A stretch of 64,000 nucleotides of DNA from Sphingomonas sp. GC_Shp_5 (GCF_026540855.1 NZ_JALNUP010000003.1:1-64000); one strand, 5' to 3'. Shown: positions 19,319 to 31,232, counted from the first letter of the stretch. Numbers and translations are program-made. Notes: generated by a model not told the origin, from the letters alone.

Positions 19319-21118
19319 ATGCTCGATCGCCGTTCGTTTTGTCTCGCCTCCGCCGCGGCGCTGGCCTTGTCGCGGCACGCAGTCGCGGCGACGCCGGCGG
19401 CCCCCGGCCTGGACGATGCGGCATTTGGACGCCTGCTCGAAGACTTCTACAACAGCGCGCTTGATGAAAGCCCGACCCTGGCGACTTCACTCGGGGTCGA
19501 CACCGGTAGCCGGGCGGCCGCAAAGAGCCGGCTCGACGATGCGTCGCCGGCCGGCCTTGCCCGACGCAAGCGCATCGTCGTGGAGCAGCTCGGTCAGCTC
19601 CGTCGCCTCGATCGCACCCGCCTGAGCCCCAGCGCGGCGATCAATTACGATGCTATCCTCTACGACACGGCGGCGACCGACGAGGCTGACCGCCGTTTCG
19701 CTTACGGCGGCACCGGCGCCGGCGGCCCTTATGTGCTGTCGCAGCTGAACGGCGCTTATGCCGGCACGCCCGACTTCCTCGACAGCCAGCACACGATCGC
19801 GACGGCGGCGGATGGCGAGGCCTATCTCGCCCGCCTCGATGCCTTTGCCGGAGTGATGGACCAGGAGATCGAGCGCGTTCGCCACGATGTCGGCCGCGGC
19901 GTCGTCCCGCCCGATTTTGCGATCGACGGCGCGGTTGCGCAGATGAAGGTGCTGCGCCAGCCCGCCGCCGCCTCGACCCTCGTCACCTCGCTGGCGACAC
20001 GCGCCCGGGCGAAGGGCATCCCCGGCGACTGGCAGGCCCGGGCAACCGACATCTACACCAAGCGGGTGGTCCCCGCGCTCGACCGGCAGATGGCGCTGCT
20101 CGCGTCGCTGCGGCCACAGGCGGTACACGACGCGGGCGTCTGGCGGCTTCCTGATGGCGACGCTTATTATGCCGCCTCGCTCCGCGCCGCCACCACGACC
20201 GATCTGTCGCCCGACGAGGTCCACCGCCTCGGCCTCGACGTCACCCGCGATCTCAGCGCTCGTGCCGACACGCTGTTCCGCAAGCTAGGCATGACCAAGG
20301 GCACCGTAGCCGAGCGTTACGCCGAGCTCTTCAAGGACCCGCGCTACCTCTATCCGAACACCGATGCCGGCAAGGCCAAGGAGATCACCGATCTCAACGC
20401 GCTGGTCCAGGCGATGCAGCAGCGACTGCCGGCCTATTTCGCGACGCTGCCAAAAACCCCGCTCGAGATCCGCCGCATCCCCGCCGCGACCGAGGCGGGC
20501 GCCTCGACCCATTATACCGAGGGCAGCCTCGACGGCACGCGGCCGGGTATCTACTGGCTCAACCTGCGCGACACGGCGGAGGCGCCGTTCTGGGACATGC
20601 CGACGACGACCTTCCACGAGGGCATTCCGGGCCATCATCTGCAGATCACACTGCAGCGGGAATCGGCGCTGCCGATGTATCGCAAGATCCTGTTCTTCGG
20701 TGCCTATGTCGAAGGATGGGCGCTCTATGCCGAGCAGCTCGCCGACGAGATGGGCTTCTACAAGGACCAGCCCGCCTGGGAGTTAGGCTATATCCACGAC
20801 GTCCTTCTCCGCTCGGGTCGGCTCGTCGTCGACACCGGCATCCATGCCAAGCGCTGGAGCCGCGAGAAAGCCATCGCCACGCTCAGCGGCATCGACGGCG
20901 ACCCCGTGTCGCTGTCGACCCAGGAGATCGAGCGCTATGCGGTCTCGCCGGGCCAGGCCTGCAGCTATATGCTGGGCAAGGTCACCATCCTGCGCCTGCG
21001 CCTTGCCGCTCAAGGTGCTGGAAGCACGCGTAGACGCATTTATCGCCAACGGCGGCCAGGCATGAGGCATGCAGCGGCCCTGTATGCCGGGGAAGACATG
21101 CTTGTCGTCGATCCGTAA
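19319..21118 (+). CDS. DUF885 family protein, Tat-exported, with deletion/frameshift at the C-terminus
   Basis: A 599-residue reading frame. It opens with a twin-arginine signal (LDRRSFCLASAAALALSRHA), then the DUF885 body with the metallopeptidase-like motif TTFHEGIPGHHLQ, EGWALYAEQLADEMG and YAVSPGQACSYMLGKV. The normal C-terminus is lost from this frame after ILRLRL. Its expected end, LPLKVLEARVDAFIANGGQA followed by a stop at 21063-21065, is present in another frame from 21003. The roughly 25 residues that usually separate the two are missing. A deletion of a length not divisible by three near 20990-21003 would explain this, leaving an unrelated Arg-rich tail to 21118. The zinc-binding core is intact, so partial function is possible. 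Direct repeats of CTGCGC sit at the junction. Confidence 0.85.
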   Translation: MLDRRSFCLASAAALALSRHAVAATPAAPGLDDAAFGRLLEDFYNSALDESPTLATSLGVDTGSRAAAKSRLDDASPAGLARRKRIVVEQLGQLRRLDRTRLSPSAAINYDAILYDTAATDEADRRFAYGGTGAGGPYVLSQLNGAYAGTPDFLDSQHTIATAADGEAYLARLDAFAGVMDQEIERVRHDVGRGVVPPDFAIDGAVAQMKVLRQPAAASTLVTSLATRARAKGIPGDWQARATDIYTKRVVPALDRQMALLASLRPQAVHDAGVWRLPDGDAYYAASLRAATTTDLSPDEVHRLGLDVTRDLSARADTLFRKLGMTKGTVAERYAELFKDPRYLYPNTDAGKAKEITDLNALVQAMQQRLPAYFATLPKTPLEIRRIPAATEAGASTHYTEGSLDGTRPGIYWLNLRDTAEAPFWDMPTTTFHEGIPGHHLQITLQRESALPMYRKILFFGAYVEGWALYAEQLADEMGFYKDQPAWELGYIHDVLLRSGRLVVDTGIHAKRWSREKAIATLSGIDGDPVSLSTQEIERYAVSPGQACSYMLGKVTILRLRLAAQGAGSTRRRIYRQRRPGMRHAAALYAGEDMLVVDP

Positions 21119-21206
21119 TCGAATGACCTGATCGATTGCCGCCGAATAATCGATTGGACAACTATCCGGCAACTGCTGCATTCGGTGGCGCAAGGAACAT
21201 CGTTAG

Positions 21207-23447
<2,241 letters not shown>

Positions 23448-23460
23448 GCGCCGACGTTGA

Positions 23461-23513
23461 GCGGATAAGCGGTGGCGATCCGGACAGGATCCGGAGAACC
23501 ACCGCTTATCCGC
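23461..23513. terminator. large perfect hairpin after katG
   Basis: GCGGATAAGCGGTGG (23461-23475) and CCACCGCTTATCCGC (23499-23513) make a 15-bp perfect stem. Inside the 23-base loop, GATCC and GGATC can pair again. It starts 13 bases after the katG stop. No T-run follows on either side, but position and stability suit transcription termination or 3'-end protection. Confidence 0.65.
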
Positions 23514-23546
23514 GACTGGCTGCATCAAGACAGCGGAGGCTGCGAC

Positions 23547-23780
23547 TTACCCGCCATCACCCGGCTCGGCGAGTCGCCGGCCTTGAGGATGGTGCTGCAG
23601 CGTCACGCAGAGCATCTCCACACGACCCGCACCAGAGCGGATCATCCCCTCCCGTCGGGCCGCCAGGCCAGCTTCACCGAACCCCGCTCCGAGCGACCAC
23701 AGCCGTGACCGCGTCCGGCCAACGGCGATCGCCTCAGCTGATGCACCGGTTGCCGCAAAATCCCGGGCGAGCGCTGCCAT
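23547..23780 (-). CDS. possible small protein, unrecognised
   Basis: A 77-codon frame from ATG 23780 (a GTG lies two codons earlier) encoding a mostly helical sequence (ALARDFAATGASAEAIAVG, LWSLGAGFGEAGLAARREG). Third codon positions are fairly GC-rich, so it might be real or the remains of a gene. No clear ribosome-binding site and no family recognised. Confidence 0.25.
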   Translation of the reverse strand: MAALARDFAATGASAEAIAVGRTRSRLWSLGAGFGEAGLAARREGMIRSGAGRVEMLCVTLQHHPQGRRLAEPGDGG

Positions 23781-23860
23781 GCTCACGCTGCGTCAACCTT
23801 TGCGACGCTTAGCTGTAACTCACCACCGGCGATCATGCCGGCTTCACGGGGAGAGTTACC

Positions 23861-23977
23861 ATGGCATTCTACGTCGCGATGTCCGGTTTCATCGCTGCCA
23901 ATCTGACGCTCATCGGCGCGGAACTGCGCAGCGTCCGCCGCACGAACGGGATGCGCCGAGGCAAGTCGCTGGTGTGA
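23861..23977 (+). CDS. possible 38-residue membrane micro-protein
   Basis: ATG 23861 is preceded by GGGGAGAG at a suitable distance. It opens a 38-codon frame with one hydrophobic stretch (FYVAMSGFIAANLTLIGAEL) and a basic tail (RSVRRTNGMRRGKSLV), the pattern of a small single-span membrane protein. The good ribosome-binding site is the main support; no homologue is known to me. Confidence 0.3.
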   Translation: MAFYVAMSGFIAANLTLIGAELRSVRRTNGMRRGKSLV

Positions 23978-24102
23978 CGTGAGCAGGTTGATGCTGGCGC
24001 GATCATCGGCGTCGCGGACAGCATAACGACCATTACGATCCCCCGGTTGTCGCGGCGATTGATCCTCGGCAGGACAGCTTCCCGGCGGCGGTGTTGGTCG
24101 GA

Positions 24103-25599
24103 TCACCCGCCAAACAGCTGCGCGAAATGCACGTCGACCCGCAGGCCGAGCACGATGGCAGCGGGGATGTCCGTAGTGCGCTTGGGCGCGTTGATCGGAT
24201 CCGGGTTGATCACATATTGCAGGTTGGGCATCAGCCGCAGACCCGGCAGCGCCGCGAAGCCATAGTTGATCTCGCCGACGATTTCGTCCACCTTGGGGGC
24301 GCCGGTGCCGCCGTTCCTGGCGCGCAGATCGCGCAGATAGGCGATCTCCTGATCGCTGAAATGCGTGTTCGAGACAAGGAAGCCGACCGTGTCATTGTCG
24401 CGGCCCCCGAAGGTGCCGGTCTTGACGAAGCCGGCCGAGCCGAACCAGTCGAGCTGCGCGACGTTGCCGGTGTTGAGGAACACGCGGCCGAACAGCGCCA
24501 GGTTGCGCTTGCTGTCGCCGGCGTCGCGCTGCACCGTCTGGTCGACCATCGCATACCAGCCCATCCGGCTGCCCGGCTGCTGCGCGATGCGGGCAAGGCC
24601 CGTGAGCGCCGCCGAGCCGCCGTTGCGGTCGTAGAACGGGCTCTGGCCGCCATCCGAATTGTAATAGAAGCCGAGCTTGTAGCGGCGCGGCAGGCGATCG
24701 TTGGCGAAGGTGGTCTGATAACCGATCTCGGCCGGCACGAGCACGCCCGTTCCCTCGCCCAGCGAGAAATCGACCCCGTCCTTGCCCTTGAGGTTGAGAT
24801 CGTTGTTGTAATCGAACGCACCGACCTGGGCGTACCAGCGGTCGTTGACCGCATAGCGGACCTTCGCCGCCCAGGACGAATTGGGATAGGCGGTGATGCC
24901 GATATCGCTGATCCCGCCATAAGCGGTGAGGCAGGCGGTGTTGCTCATGAACACGCAGTTGAGCGGCGAGCTGTTGAAATAGCTGTTCACCGCGGCACGG
25001 CCGACCATCACGTTGAGCTTGCCGAAATCATGCTCGATGTTGAGCTGGGTTAGCCGCGGGCCAGACACCGGCCGCCAGGTCTGCTGGAAACTGATCGAGT
25101 TGCCGATCGAGTTGCGCCCGAGGCTCTCGCCGGTGAACCAGGCGCCCTGGATGTGGACCTTGGTATTAGGGATGCCGACCAGCTTATAGAGATCGAGATC
25201 GGCCGCACCCATCACCCAGTGTGATTCCGCGGTGCCATGGCTGATGCCGCCGACCGGGTTGGCGGCGAAATTTTCGACATAATCCAGCGTCAGGTCGACC
25301 CCACCCTGCTTGAGCGCGCGCAGTTCCTTGCCGATCGGATTGTCGCGCTGGAAGCGGCCGAAGCCGGTCGGCGTCTTGCTCTGATCCGCCGGCCGCGCCT
25401 CGCGATTGCCGGACGAGAAGGCCGCGGCAGGATCGACGGCGCTGCCGCGATCGCCCTCGCCGGTGAGTGGCGGCGCATTGGTGGTCGGTGCCGCGCCGTC
25501 GGGCAGCTGGGCCGCGTCGGGTGGCGTGGTCTGCGGCGCGGATTGCGGCGGCGTCGGGGCGGCAAGCAGCAAGGCGGTGGCAAGGGCGATGACGGGCAT
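24103..25599 (-). CDS. OprB-type carbohydrate-selective outer-membrane porin
   Basis: A 498-residue porin. An N-terminal signal (VIALATALLLAAPTPPQSAP) precedes a Pro/Gln/Ala-rich spacer, then an OprB barrel with typical strands (LDLYKLVGIPNTKVHIQGAW, FGKLNVMVGRAAVNSYFN, YKLGFYYNSDGG) and the C-terminal GLRLMPNLQYVINPDP and VLGLRVDVHFAQLFGG. Family members pass sugars or small acids across the outer membrane. The ATG is preceded by AGGAGAG. It lies about 80 bp downstream of the DctA-type carrier gene on the same strand, in the operon of the ring-cleavage lower pathway, so it may admit the aromatic-derived acid rather than a sugar. Confidence 0.9.
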   Translation of the reverse strand: MPVIALATALLLAAPTPPQSAPQTTPPDAAQLPDGAAPTTNAPPLTGEGDRGSAVDPAAAFSSGNREARPADQSKTPTGFGRFQRDNPIGKELRALKQGGVDLTLDYVENFAANPVGGISHGTAESHWVMGAADLDLYKLVGIPNTKVHIQGAWFTGESLGRNSIGNSISFQQTWRPVSGPRLTQLNIEHDFGKLNVMVGRAAVNSYFNSSPLNCVFMSNTACLTAYGGISDIGITAYPNSSWAAKVRYAVNDRWYAQVGAFDYNNDLNLKGKDGVDFSLGEGTGVLVPAEIGYQTTFANDRLPRRYKLGFYYNSDGGQSPFYDRNGGSAALTGLARIAQQPGSRMGWYAMVDQTVQRDAGDSKRNLALFGRVFLNTGNVAQLDWFGSAGFVKTGTFGGRDNDTVGFLVSNTHFSDQEIAYLRDLRARNGGTGAPKVDEIVGEINYGFAALPGLRLMPNLQYVINPDPINAPKRTTDIPAAIVLGLRVDVHFAQLFGG

Positions 25600-25681
25600 G
25601 AACTCTCCTGGCCGGGTCGCAGCGCCCGGTTTGTACGCGAAGGGTGGGCACCGACCGGGACAAGCCGATCGGTGCCGTCAC

Positions 25682-27010
25682 TCAGGCGGTCGCCGCCGCC
25701 GGCTCAAGGAAGCGCCGGCGCAGGCTGGCATTGCCGACCACGGCGGCCAGCGTCTTCTGGTCGAGCTTGCCCTCCCATTTGGCGATGACGATGGTGGCAA
25801 GGCTGTTGCCGATCAGGTTCACGAAGGTGAGCCCCTCGGCGAGGATGCGGTGGATACCGAGGATCAGCGCAATGCTGGCGACGGGAATGGTTCCGGTGGT
25901 GTTGAGCGTTGCCGCCAGCACCACGAACGCCGCGCCGGCGACGCCCGCCGCGCCCTTTGAGGTGAGCAGCAGCACCGCGATCAGCCCGAGTTCCTGCCAC
26001 AGCGTCAGATGCGTGTTGGTCGCCTGCGCTAGGAACACCGCGACGGTGGTGAGATAGAGGCAGGTGCCGTCGAGATTAAACGAATAGCCGGCGGGAATGA
26101 CGAAGCCGACCACGCTCTCCTCGCACCCCGCCTTGCGCATCTTCTGGATCAGCCGCGGCAGCACCGTCTCGGTCGAGGTGGTGGCGGCGACGATCACGAT
26201 CTCGTCCCACAGATAGCCGAGCAGCCGCCACAGGCTGACCCCGCACCAATGCGCGATGCCGCCGAGCACCACGAAGGTGAACACCAGGCATACCACGAAG
26301 AACTCGATGATAAGGTTGCCGAGCGACAGCAGTGACGCGGTACCGAATTGGCCGACGGTAAAGGCGATGCCGCCGAAGGCGCCGATCGGCGCGAAATACA
26401 TGATGTAGCCAATGATCCGGAAGAACGCCTGCGAGGCGCTCTCCACCACCGCCAGCACCGGCTTGGCGCGTTCGCCGATCGAGGCGAGCGCGATGCCGAA
26501 CAGCACGGCGACGAACAGCACCTGGAGCACGTGCGCCTCGGTAAAGGCACCGGCGAAGCTGTCGGGGATGATGTCCATGAAATAGCCGCTGATCGACTGA
26601 TCGTGCGCGGCGACGACATAGGTCTTGATCGAAGCGGTGCCGATTGTGCTCGCATCGATGTTCATGCCGACGCCCGGGCGCCACAGATCGACCGCGATCA
26701 GCCCGACCACCAGCGCGGCGACGGTGATCGCCTCGAAATAGATGATCGATTTCAGCGCCACCCGGCCGACGCTCTTCATGTCGTTCATGCCGGCGATGCC
26801 GTGGACCACGGTGACGAAGATGATCGGCGCGATCATCATGCGGATGAGCTTGATGAAGGCATCGCCGAACGGCTTCATGGCAACGCCGATGCCGGGCGCG
26901 AAATGGCCGAGCAGGATGCCGGCGAACGTCGCCACCAGCACCTGGAACCAGAGCTGGCCGGCGAGGCCAAACCGCCCCGCCTTCTTCTCCGTCTCTCCTA
27001 TATCCGTCAT
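25682..27010 (-). CDS. dctA: DctA-type C4-dicarboxylate / proton or sodium symporter
   Basis: A 442-residue DAACS-family carrier of normal length. Visible signatures are FIKLIRMMIAPIIFVTVVHG, the second re-entrant loop SSTETVLPR-type region (ATTSTETVLPRLIQKM), GYSFNLDGTCLYLT and the helix-8 substrate site near LVNLIGNSLATIVIAKWEG. It would import C4 or related di-acids. It is transcribed with the LigK-type aldolase and the tautomerase. Here the likely role is uptake of a di- or tricarboxylic intermediate of protocatechuate cleavage, or of C4 acids made from it; this is inference from the operon. The symbol marks the family, not a proven substrate. Confidence 0.9.
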   Translation of the reverse strand: MTDIGETEKKAGRFGLAGQLWFQVLVATFAGILLGHFAPGIGVAMKPFGDAFIKLIRMMIAPIIFVTVVHGIAGMNDMKSVGRVALKSIIYFEAITVAALVVGLIAVDLWRPGVGMNIDASTIGTASIKTYVVAAHDQSISGYFMDIIPDSFAGAFTEAHVLQVLFVAVLFGIALASIGERAKPVLAVVESASQAFFRIIGYIMYFAPIGAFGGIAFTVGQFGTASLLSLGNLIIEFFVVCLVFTFVVLGGIAHWCGVSLWRLLGYLWDEIVIVAATTSTETVLPRLIQKMRKAGCEESVVGFVIPAGYSFNLDGTCLYLTTVAVFLAQATNTHLTLWQELGLIAVLLLTSKGAAGVAGAAFVVLAATLNTTGTIPVASIALILGIHRILAEGLTFVNLIGNSLATIVIAKWEGKLDQKTLAAVVGNASLRRRFLEPAAATA

Positions 27011-27050
27011 CTGTTTTCTTTCTTTGCGAGCGGACGTTGCACGGGGTCGG

Positions 27051-28112
27051 TCAGCCGAACAGCGTTCCGTCGAACAATTTGCGCGCGGTGCGCAGCATCG
27101 CGGCGCCGATGATCTCGCCGGCGTCGTCGAGCTCGATCACGCAGCCGGTGGCGCCGGTCGGATGCTCGACGTCGAGGGTCTTGGTGCGCCCGCCGGGCAC
27201 GACCGCTACCGCGGCGGCGGGCGACCCCTCGATCAGGCAAGCAGTGGCAACGCTGACGGCGCCGAGCACGCCGATCGAGGCATGGACGCGATGCGGGATA
27301 AACGAGCGGACGGTGATCGCGCCGCCCTGACGTGGCGGCGCCACCACCATCATCTTGGGCACCGATTTATCGGCGACGTCGCCGAGGTTCATCAGCGGGC
27401 CTGCCGCGAGCCGGATCGCCTCGAGCCGGGTCTTGACCGCGTCGTCGGCATCGAGCGTCTCGCGATCCTCATAGCCGGTGATGCCGACATCGGCGGCGGC
27501 GAGGACGACGCAGGGCATGCCATTGTCGATCAGCGTCACCGCCACGCCCTCGATCTCGTCGACGGCATGGCCGGTCGGCAGCAGCGCGCCACAGCTCGAC
27601 CCGGCGATGTCGGCAAAGGCGAGCGGGATCGGTGCCGCGGTGCCGGGGACGCCGTCGATCCGCGCATCGCCGGCATAGCTGACCGCGCCGCCCGGCGTGC
27701 GGACGGTGGCGGTGGCGAGCTTGCCGGTGTTGACCATGAAGATCGACACCTGGGTTTCCTCGCCGCTTGCCACGACCAGCCCGCGCTCGATGGCGAACGG
27801 GCCGACGCCGGCGAGCATGTTGCCGCAATTCTGCGAGTCGGAGACGATCGCCTGATCGACGAACACCTGGAGGAACAGGTAATCGACATCGGCGCCCGGC
27901 TGGGTGGAACGAGACACGACCGCGACCTTGGAGGTCAGCGGATCGGCGCCGCCCATGCCGTCGATCTGTCGCGGGTCGGGCGAGCCGAATGCGCTGAGCA
28001 GGAAGGCATCGCGCACCGCGGCGTCGCTCGGGAGGTCGTCGGCGAGGAAGAAGCCGCCCTTCGAGGTGCCGCCGCGCATCCACATCGCGCGGATCGCCTG
28101 GAGATCAGACAT
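27051..28112 (-). CDS. ligU: 4-oxalomesaconate tautomerase (PrpF family, LigU/GalD-type)
   Basis: A 353-residue PrpF-fold isomerase. It has the family opening [20 protein letters not shown], the paired catalytic-region motifs [17 protein letters not shown] and [14 protein letters not shown] (site of the second active-site residue), and a large duplicated fold. In the protocatechuate 4,5-cleavage pathway this enzyme interconverts keto and enol or cis/trans forms of 4-oxalomesaconate before hydration. ATG 28112 overlaps the end of the aldolase gene by eight bases. LigJ and LigI genes lie just across the divergent regulator, which favours LigU over a methylcitrate-cycle PrpF role. Confidence 0.85.
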   Translation of the reverse strand: MSDLQAIRAMWMRGGTSKGGFFLADDLPSDAAVRDAFLLSAFGSPDPRQIDGMGGADPLTSKVAVVSRSTQPGADVDYLFLQVFVDQAIVSDSQNCGNMLAGVGPFAIERGLVVASGEETQVSIFMVNTGKLATATVRTPGGAVSYAGDARIDGVPGTAAPIPLAFADIAGSSCGALLPTGHAVDEIEGVAVTLIDNGMPCVVLAAADVGITGYEDRETLDADDAVKTRLEAIRLAAGPLMNLGDVADKSVPKMMVVAPPRQGGAITVRSFIPHRVHASIGVLGAVSVATACLIEGSPAAAVAVVPGGRTKTLDVEHPTGATGCVIELDDAGEIIGAAMLRTARKLFDGTLFG

Positions 28113-28776
28113 AACGCAGGCCCTTCTGCTCGAGCCGCTCGCGCATCGCATAGATGTCGAGGCCCAGTTCGCCCGCCGCGAGCCGCGCGCGCTTGTCGGT
28201 TTCCTTGGCCTCGCGCTCGCGTGCCTTCTCCAGCACCGTGGCCGCGTCTTCGCGACGGACGACGCAGACGCCGTCATCATCGGCGACGATCACGTCGCCG
28301 GCGTTGACCAGCTGACCGGCGCAGACCAGCGGCACGTTGACCGATCCCGGCGTCTCCTTGACGGTGCCCTGCGCGCAGATCGCCTTGGACCACACCGGGA
28401 AGGCCATCTCGGTAAGGTCGCTCACGTCGCGCACCCCGGCATCGATCACCAGCCCGCGACACCCACGCGCGATCGCCGAGGTGGCGAGCAGATCGCCGAA
28501 ATAGCCGTCGTCGCATGGCGAGGTCGGCGCCACCACGAGGATGTCGCCCTGCTTCAACTGCTCGATCGCGACATGCATCATCCAATTGTCGCCGGGCGGC
28601 ACCGACACGGTCACCGCCGAGCCGGCGATGCGCGCGCCGGCGTAGATCGGCCGCAGGCGGCTGGCGAGCAGGCCGATGCGGCCCTGCGCCTCGTGCACCG
28701 TGGCGACCCCGGCGTGCGCCAGGCCGTCGATGACCTTGAGCGGGGCGCGATCAACCGTGGTGATGACCTTGGGCAT
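28105..28776 (-). CDS. ligK: 4-carboxy-4-hydroxy-2-oxoadipate aldolase / oxaloacetate decarboxylase (RraA-like)
   Basis: A 223-residue class II HMG/CHA aldolase of the RraA fold. The divalent-metal and substrate region reads [17 protein letters not shown], followed by [20 protein letters not shown], and the C-terminal [16 protein letters not shown]. It splits 4-carboxy-4-hydroxy-2-oxoadipate to pyruvate and oxaloacetate, the last step of protocatechuate 4,5-cleavage. ATG 28776 is preceded by AGAGG at eight bases; an earlier ATG at 28797 is less likely. It is the first gene of the minus-strand operon aldolase - tautomerase - DctA - porin, and is divergent from the LysR gene. Confidence 0.9.
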   Translation of the reverse strand: MPKVITTVDRAPLKVIDGLAHAGVATVHEAQGRIGLLASRLRPIYAGARIAGSAVTVSVPPGDNWMMHVAIEQLKQGDILVVAPTSPCDDGYFGDLLATSAIARGCRGLVIDAGVRDVSDLTEMAFPVWSKAICAQGTVKETPGSVNVPLVCAGQLVNAGDVIVADDDGVCVVRREDAATVLEKAREREAKETDKRARLAAGELGLDIYAMRERLEQKGLRYV

Positions 28777-28861
28777 CCATTCATCCTCTGGTATCATTTG
28801 TTACGGAGGAGGCCCTAAACCCTCCGCCGCCCGACGCCCCGTTGGATTTGTCGCCAGGATA

Positions 28862-28875
28862 TAAGCTAAGGCTAA
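28862..28875. promoter_or_regulatory. possible LysR-type operator
   Basis: An imperfect inverted repeat TAAGC-N4-GCTAA lies in the divergent gap between the aldolase and LysR genes, eight bases before the LysR start. Position and AT-rich arms fit an autoregulatory LysR site, but the match is weak. Confidence 0.3.
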
Positions 28876-28882
28876 TCCTGTC

Positions 28883-30133
28883 ATGGACTCGGCCTTCGAT
28901 CTCAACCTCCGCCACCTCGATGCGGTCGCCACTGCCGGACGGCTGGGGAGCATCCGCGCCGCCTCGCAAGCGATGAACCTGTCGCAGCCCGCGCTGACCT
29001 AGGCGGTCGGCAAGGTGGAGGCGCGGCTCGGCCACAGCCTGTTCGATCGCCAGCCGGCCGGCGTGGTGCCGACCGAGGCGGGACGGCTGATAATCGCACG
29101 GATCGAGCGGGCGCTCGATTATGTTGCGCGCGGCGGCCAGGCGATCCGCCGCGGCGCCCGGCTGCCGCCGCTCCCGCACATCGAGCGGCGGATCACCCTG
29201 GGGCAGCTGCGCGCGCTTATCGCGGTGGATGCGGCAGGCAATTTCGCGCTCGCCTCGGCGCGCACCGGCCTGTCGCAGCCCGCGCTCCACCGCGCCGCAC
29301 GGGAGCTGGAACGGCTGCTCGGCGTCGACCTGCTGACCCGCCAGGGCCGCACCGTTCGCCCCACCCCCGCCTCTGCCCGGCTGCTGCGCTTCGCCCGGCT
29401 GGGCTATGCCGAGCTCCAGGCGGGGCTGAGCGAACTGGAGGCGCTGCGCGAACAGGGCGCCGGGCACATCACGCTCGGCACGATGCCGTTGGCGCGCGCG
29501 TTGCTGCTGCCCCAGGCGCTCGCCCGCTTCGCTCGCGCCCATCCGCGCGCCTCGGTCAATGTCGTCGAAGGACCCTATACGGAGCTGCTGTCCAGCCTGC
29601 GCCAGGGCGACCTCGACCTGCTGATCGGCGCGATGCGCGATCCGCCGCCGACCGACGACGTCCGCCAGGAAGGGCTGATCATCGACGATCCGGTGATCGT
29701 CGGCCGCTCGGGCCACCCGTTGCTCCAGGAGCCGGGCTTCGGCTTCGAACGCCTGCTCGATTACCCGTGGGTGATCGCCGCGCCGGGGGCGCCGGTGCGG
29801 ACCCGCTGGGAGGAGATGTTTGCCGCGCGCGGCATCGCGCCGCCGCGGCTGCGGATCGAATGTGGCTCGGTGCTGGTGGTGCGCGGGCTAATGCTGGAAG
29901 ACGATTGGCTGACGCTGATGTCGCCCGACCAGTTCGCCTTCGAGCGCCGCGCCGGGCTGCTCGCGGAGATCCCGGGCGTCGGCAGCTCACTGCGTCGCCG
30001 GATCGGCCTCACCGTGCGCGACGACTGGCACCCCACCCCGCTGCAAACCGAATTCGTGAGCACCTTCCGCGCTGTCTGCGACGAGTGGACTTCAGGAAAA
30101 GCAATGGGGCGGGAGCCGTTTCGATACGCGTGA
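28883..30133 (+). pseudogene. LysR-family regulator with two tandem HTH domains, interrupted by an amber codon
   Basis: The frame from ATG 28883 would encode 416 residues. A first LysR winged HTH (about 8-66, with LGSIRAASQAMNLSQPALT) contains TAG at 29000-29002 as codon 40, where family members have a residue such as Gln. The frame then stays open, completes the first wing (GHSLFDRQPAG) and runs into a second full HTH (about 98-157: NFALASARTGLSQPALHRAA), then a normal ligand-binding domain to 30133. CAG to TAG is a single change. Translation could restart downstream (GTG 29015 is one candidate) and give a protein with the second HTH plus the effector domain. Its position between the two halves of the lig genes makes it their likely activator. 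Confidence 0.85.
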
Positions 30134-30209
30134 ACTGTGCGGGAGGTCTAGCGCGGCGGGCAATCCTGCCGGATGGCCCCGCCGCCGGCTTGCTGAGGAA
30201 CCAGCGCGC

Positions 30210-31232
30210 ATGATTATCGATTGCCATGGCCATTACACCACCTCGCCCGGTCCGCATAACGACTGGCGCGAGGCGCAGAAAGCGGCGGGCAAGGCAGGTG
30301 GCGACATCGATCCCGCTTATCCCGCGATCAGCGACGACGAGATCCGCGACACGATCGAGGCCAACCAGCTGCGCCTGCTGCGCGAGCGCGGCGCCGACAT
30401 GACGATCTTCAGCCCCCGCGCCTCGGCGATGGCGCCGCATATCGGCGATGCCGCGATGAGCCGGGTCTGGGCGCAGCGCTCCAACGACCTGATCAAGCGC
30501 GTCGTCGACCTCTACCCCGAATCGTTCGTCGGCGTCTGCCAGTTGCCGCAGACGCCGGACCTGTCGATCGCCCAGTCGATCGTCGAGCTCGAGCGTTGCG
30601 TCACCGAGCTCGGCTTCATCGGCTGCAACCTCAACCCCGACCCGTCGGGCGGTAAGTTCAGCGCACCGCCGCTCTACGATCGTGCCTGGTATCCCTTCTT
30701 CGAGAAGATGGTCGAGCTCGACGTGCCGGCGATGATCCACGTCTCGGGCAGCTGCAACCCGGCGATGCATGCCACCGGCGCTTACTATATCGCCGCGGAC
30801 ACGATCGCCTTCATGCAGTTCATCGAGGGCGATCTGTTCAAGGACTTTCCGACGCTCAAGTTCATCATCCCGCATGGCGGCGGCGCGGTGCCCTACCATT
30901 GGGGACGCTATCGCGGCCTGTCAGACATGCTCAAGCGGCCGCCGCTTGCCGAGCATGTGATGAAGAACGTGTTCTTCGACACCTGCGTCTACCACCAGCC
31001 GGGGATCGACCTGTTGTTCAAGGTGATCGATATAGACAATATCCTGTTCGGCTCCGAGATGGTGGGCGCAGTGCGCGGGATCGATCCAGAGACCGGCTTC
31101 TACTTCGACGACACCAAGCGCTATGTCGATGCGCTGCCAATCCCGGCGGCGGACAAGGCCAAGGTGTTCGAGGGCAATGCTCGGCGCGTCTATCCGCGGC
31201 TCGATGCGCAACTCAGCGCACGGGGGCTGTGA
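30210..31232 (+). CDS. ligJ: 4-oxalomesaconate hydratase
   Basis: A 340-residue amidohydrolase-like hydratase, the length of known LigJ proteins. Metal-binding signatures include the N-terminal IIDCHGHYTT, MIHVSGSCNP in the middle, FIIPHGGGAVPYHWGRYRG, and the late ILFGSEMVGAVRGIDP. It adds water to 4-oxalomesaconate to make 4-carboxy-4-hydroxy-2-oxoadipate, the substrate of the aldolase encoded at 28105-28776. It follows the LysR gene on the plus strand after 76 bp, and its stop overlaps the LigI start by one base (TGATG). Confidence 0.92.
   Translation: MIIDCHGHYTTSPGPHNDWREAQKAAGKAGGDIDPAYPAISDDEIRDTIEANQLRLLRERGADMTIFSPRASAMAPHIGDAAMSRVWAQRSNDLIKRVVDLYPESFVGVCQLPQTPDLSIAQSIVELERCVTELGFIGCNLNPDPSGGKFSAPPLYDRAWYPFFEKMVELDVPAMIHVSGSCNPAMHATGAYYIAADTIAFMQFIEGDLFKDFPTLKFIIPHGGGAVPYHWGRYRGLSDMLKRPPLAEHVMKNVFFDTCVYHQPGIDLLFKVIDIDNILFGSEMVGAVRGIDPETGFYFDDTKRYVDALPIPAADKAKVFEGNARRVYPRLDAQLSARGL

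Noticed and set aside
27051..28112. Calling the PrpF-fold gene a methylcitrate-cycle PrpF
   Set aside because: No prpC, prpB or acnD genes are present; LigK-, LigJ- and LigI-type neighbours support oxalomesaconate tautomerisation.
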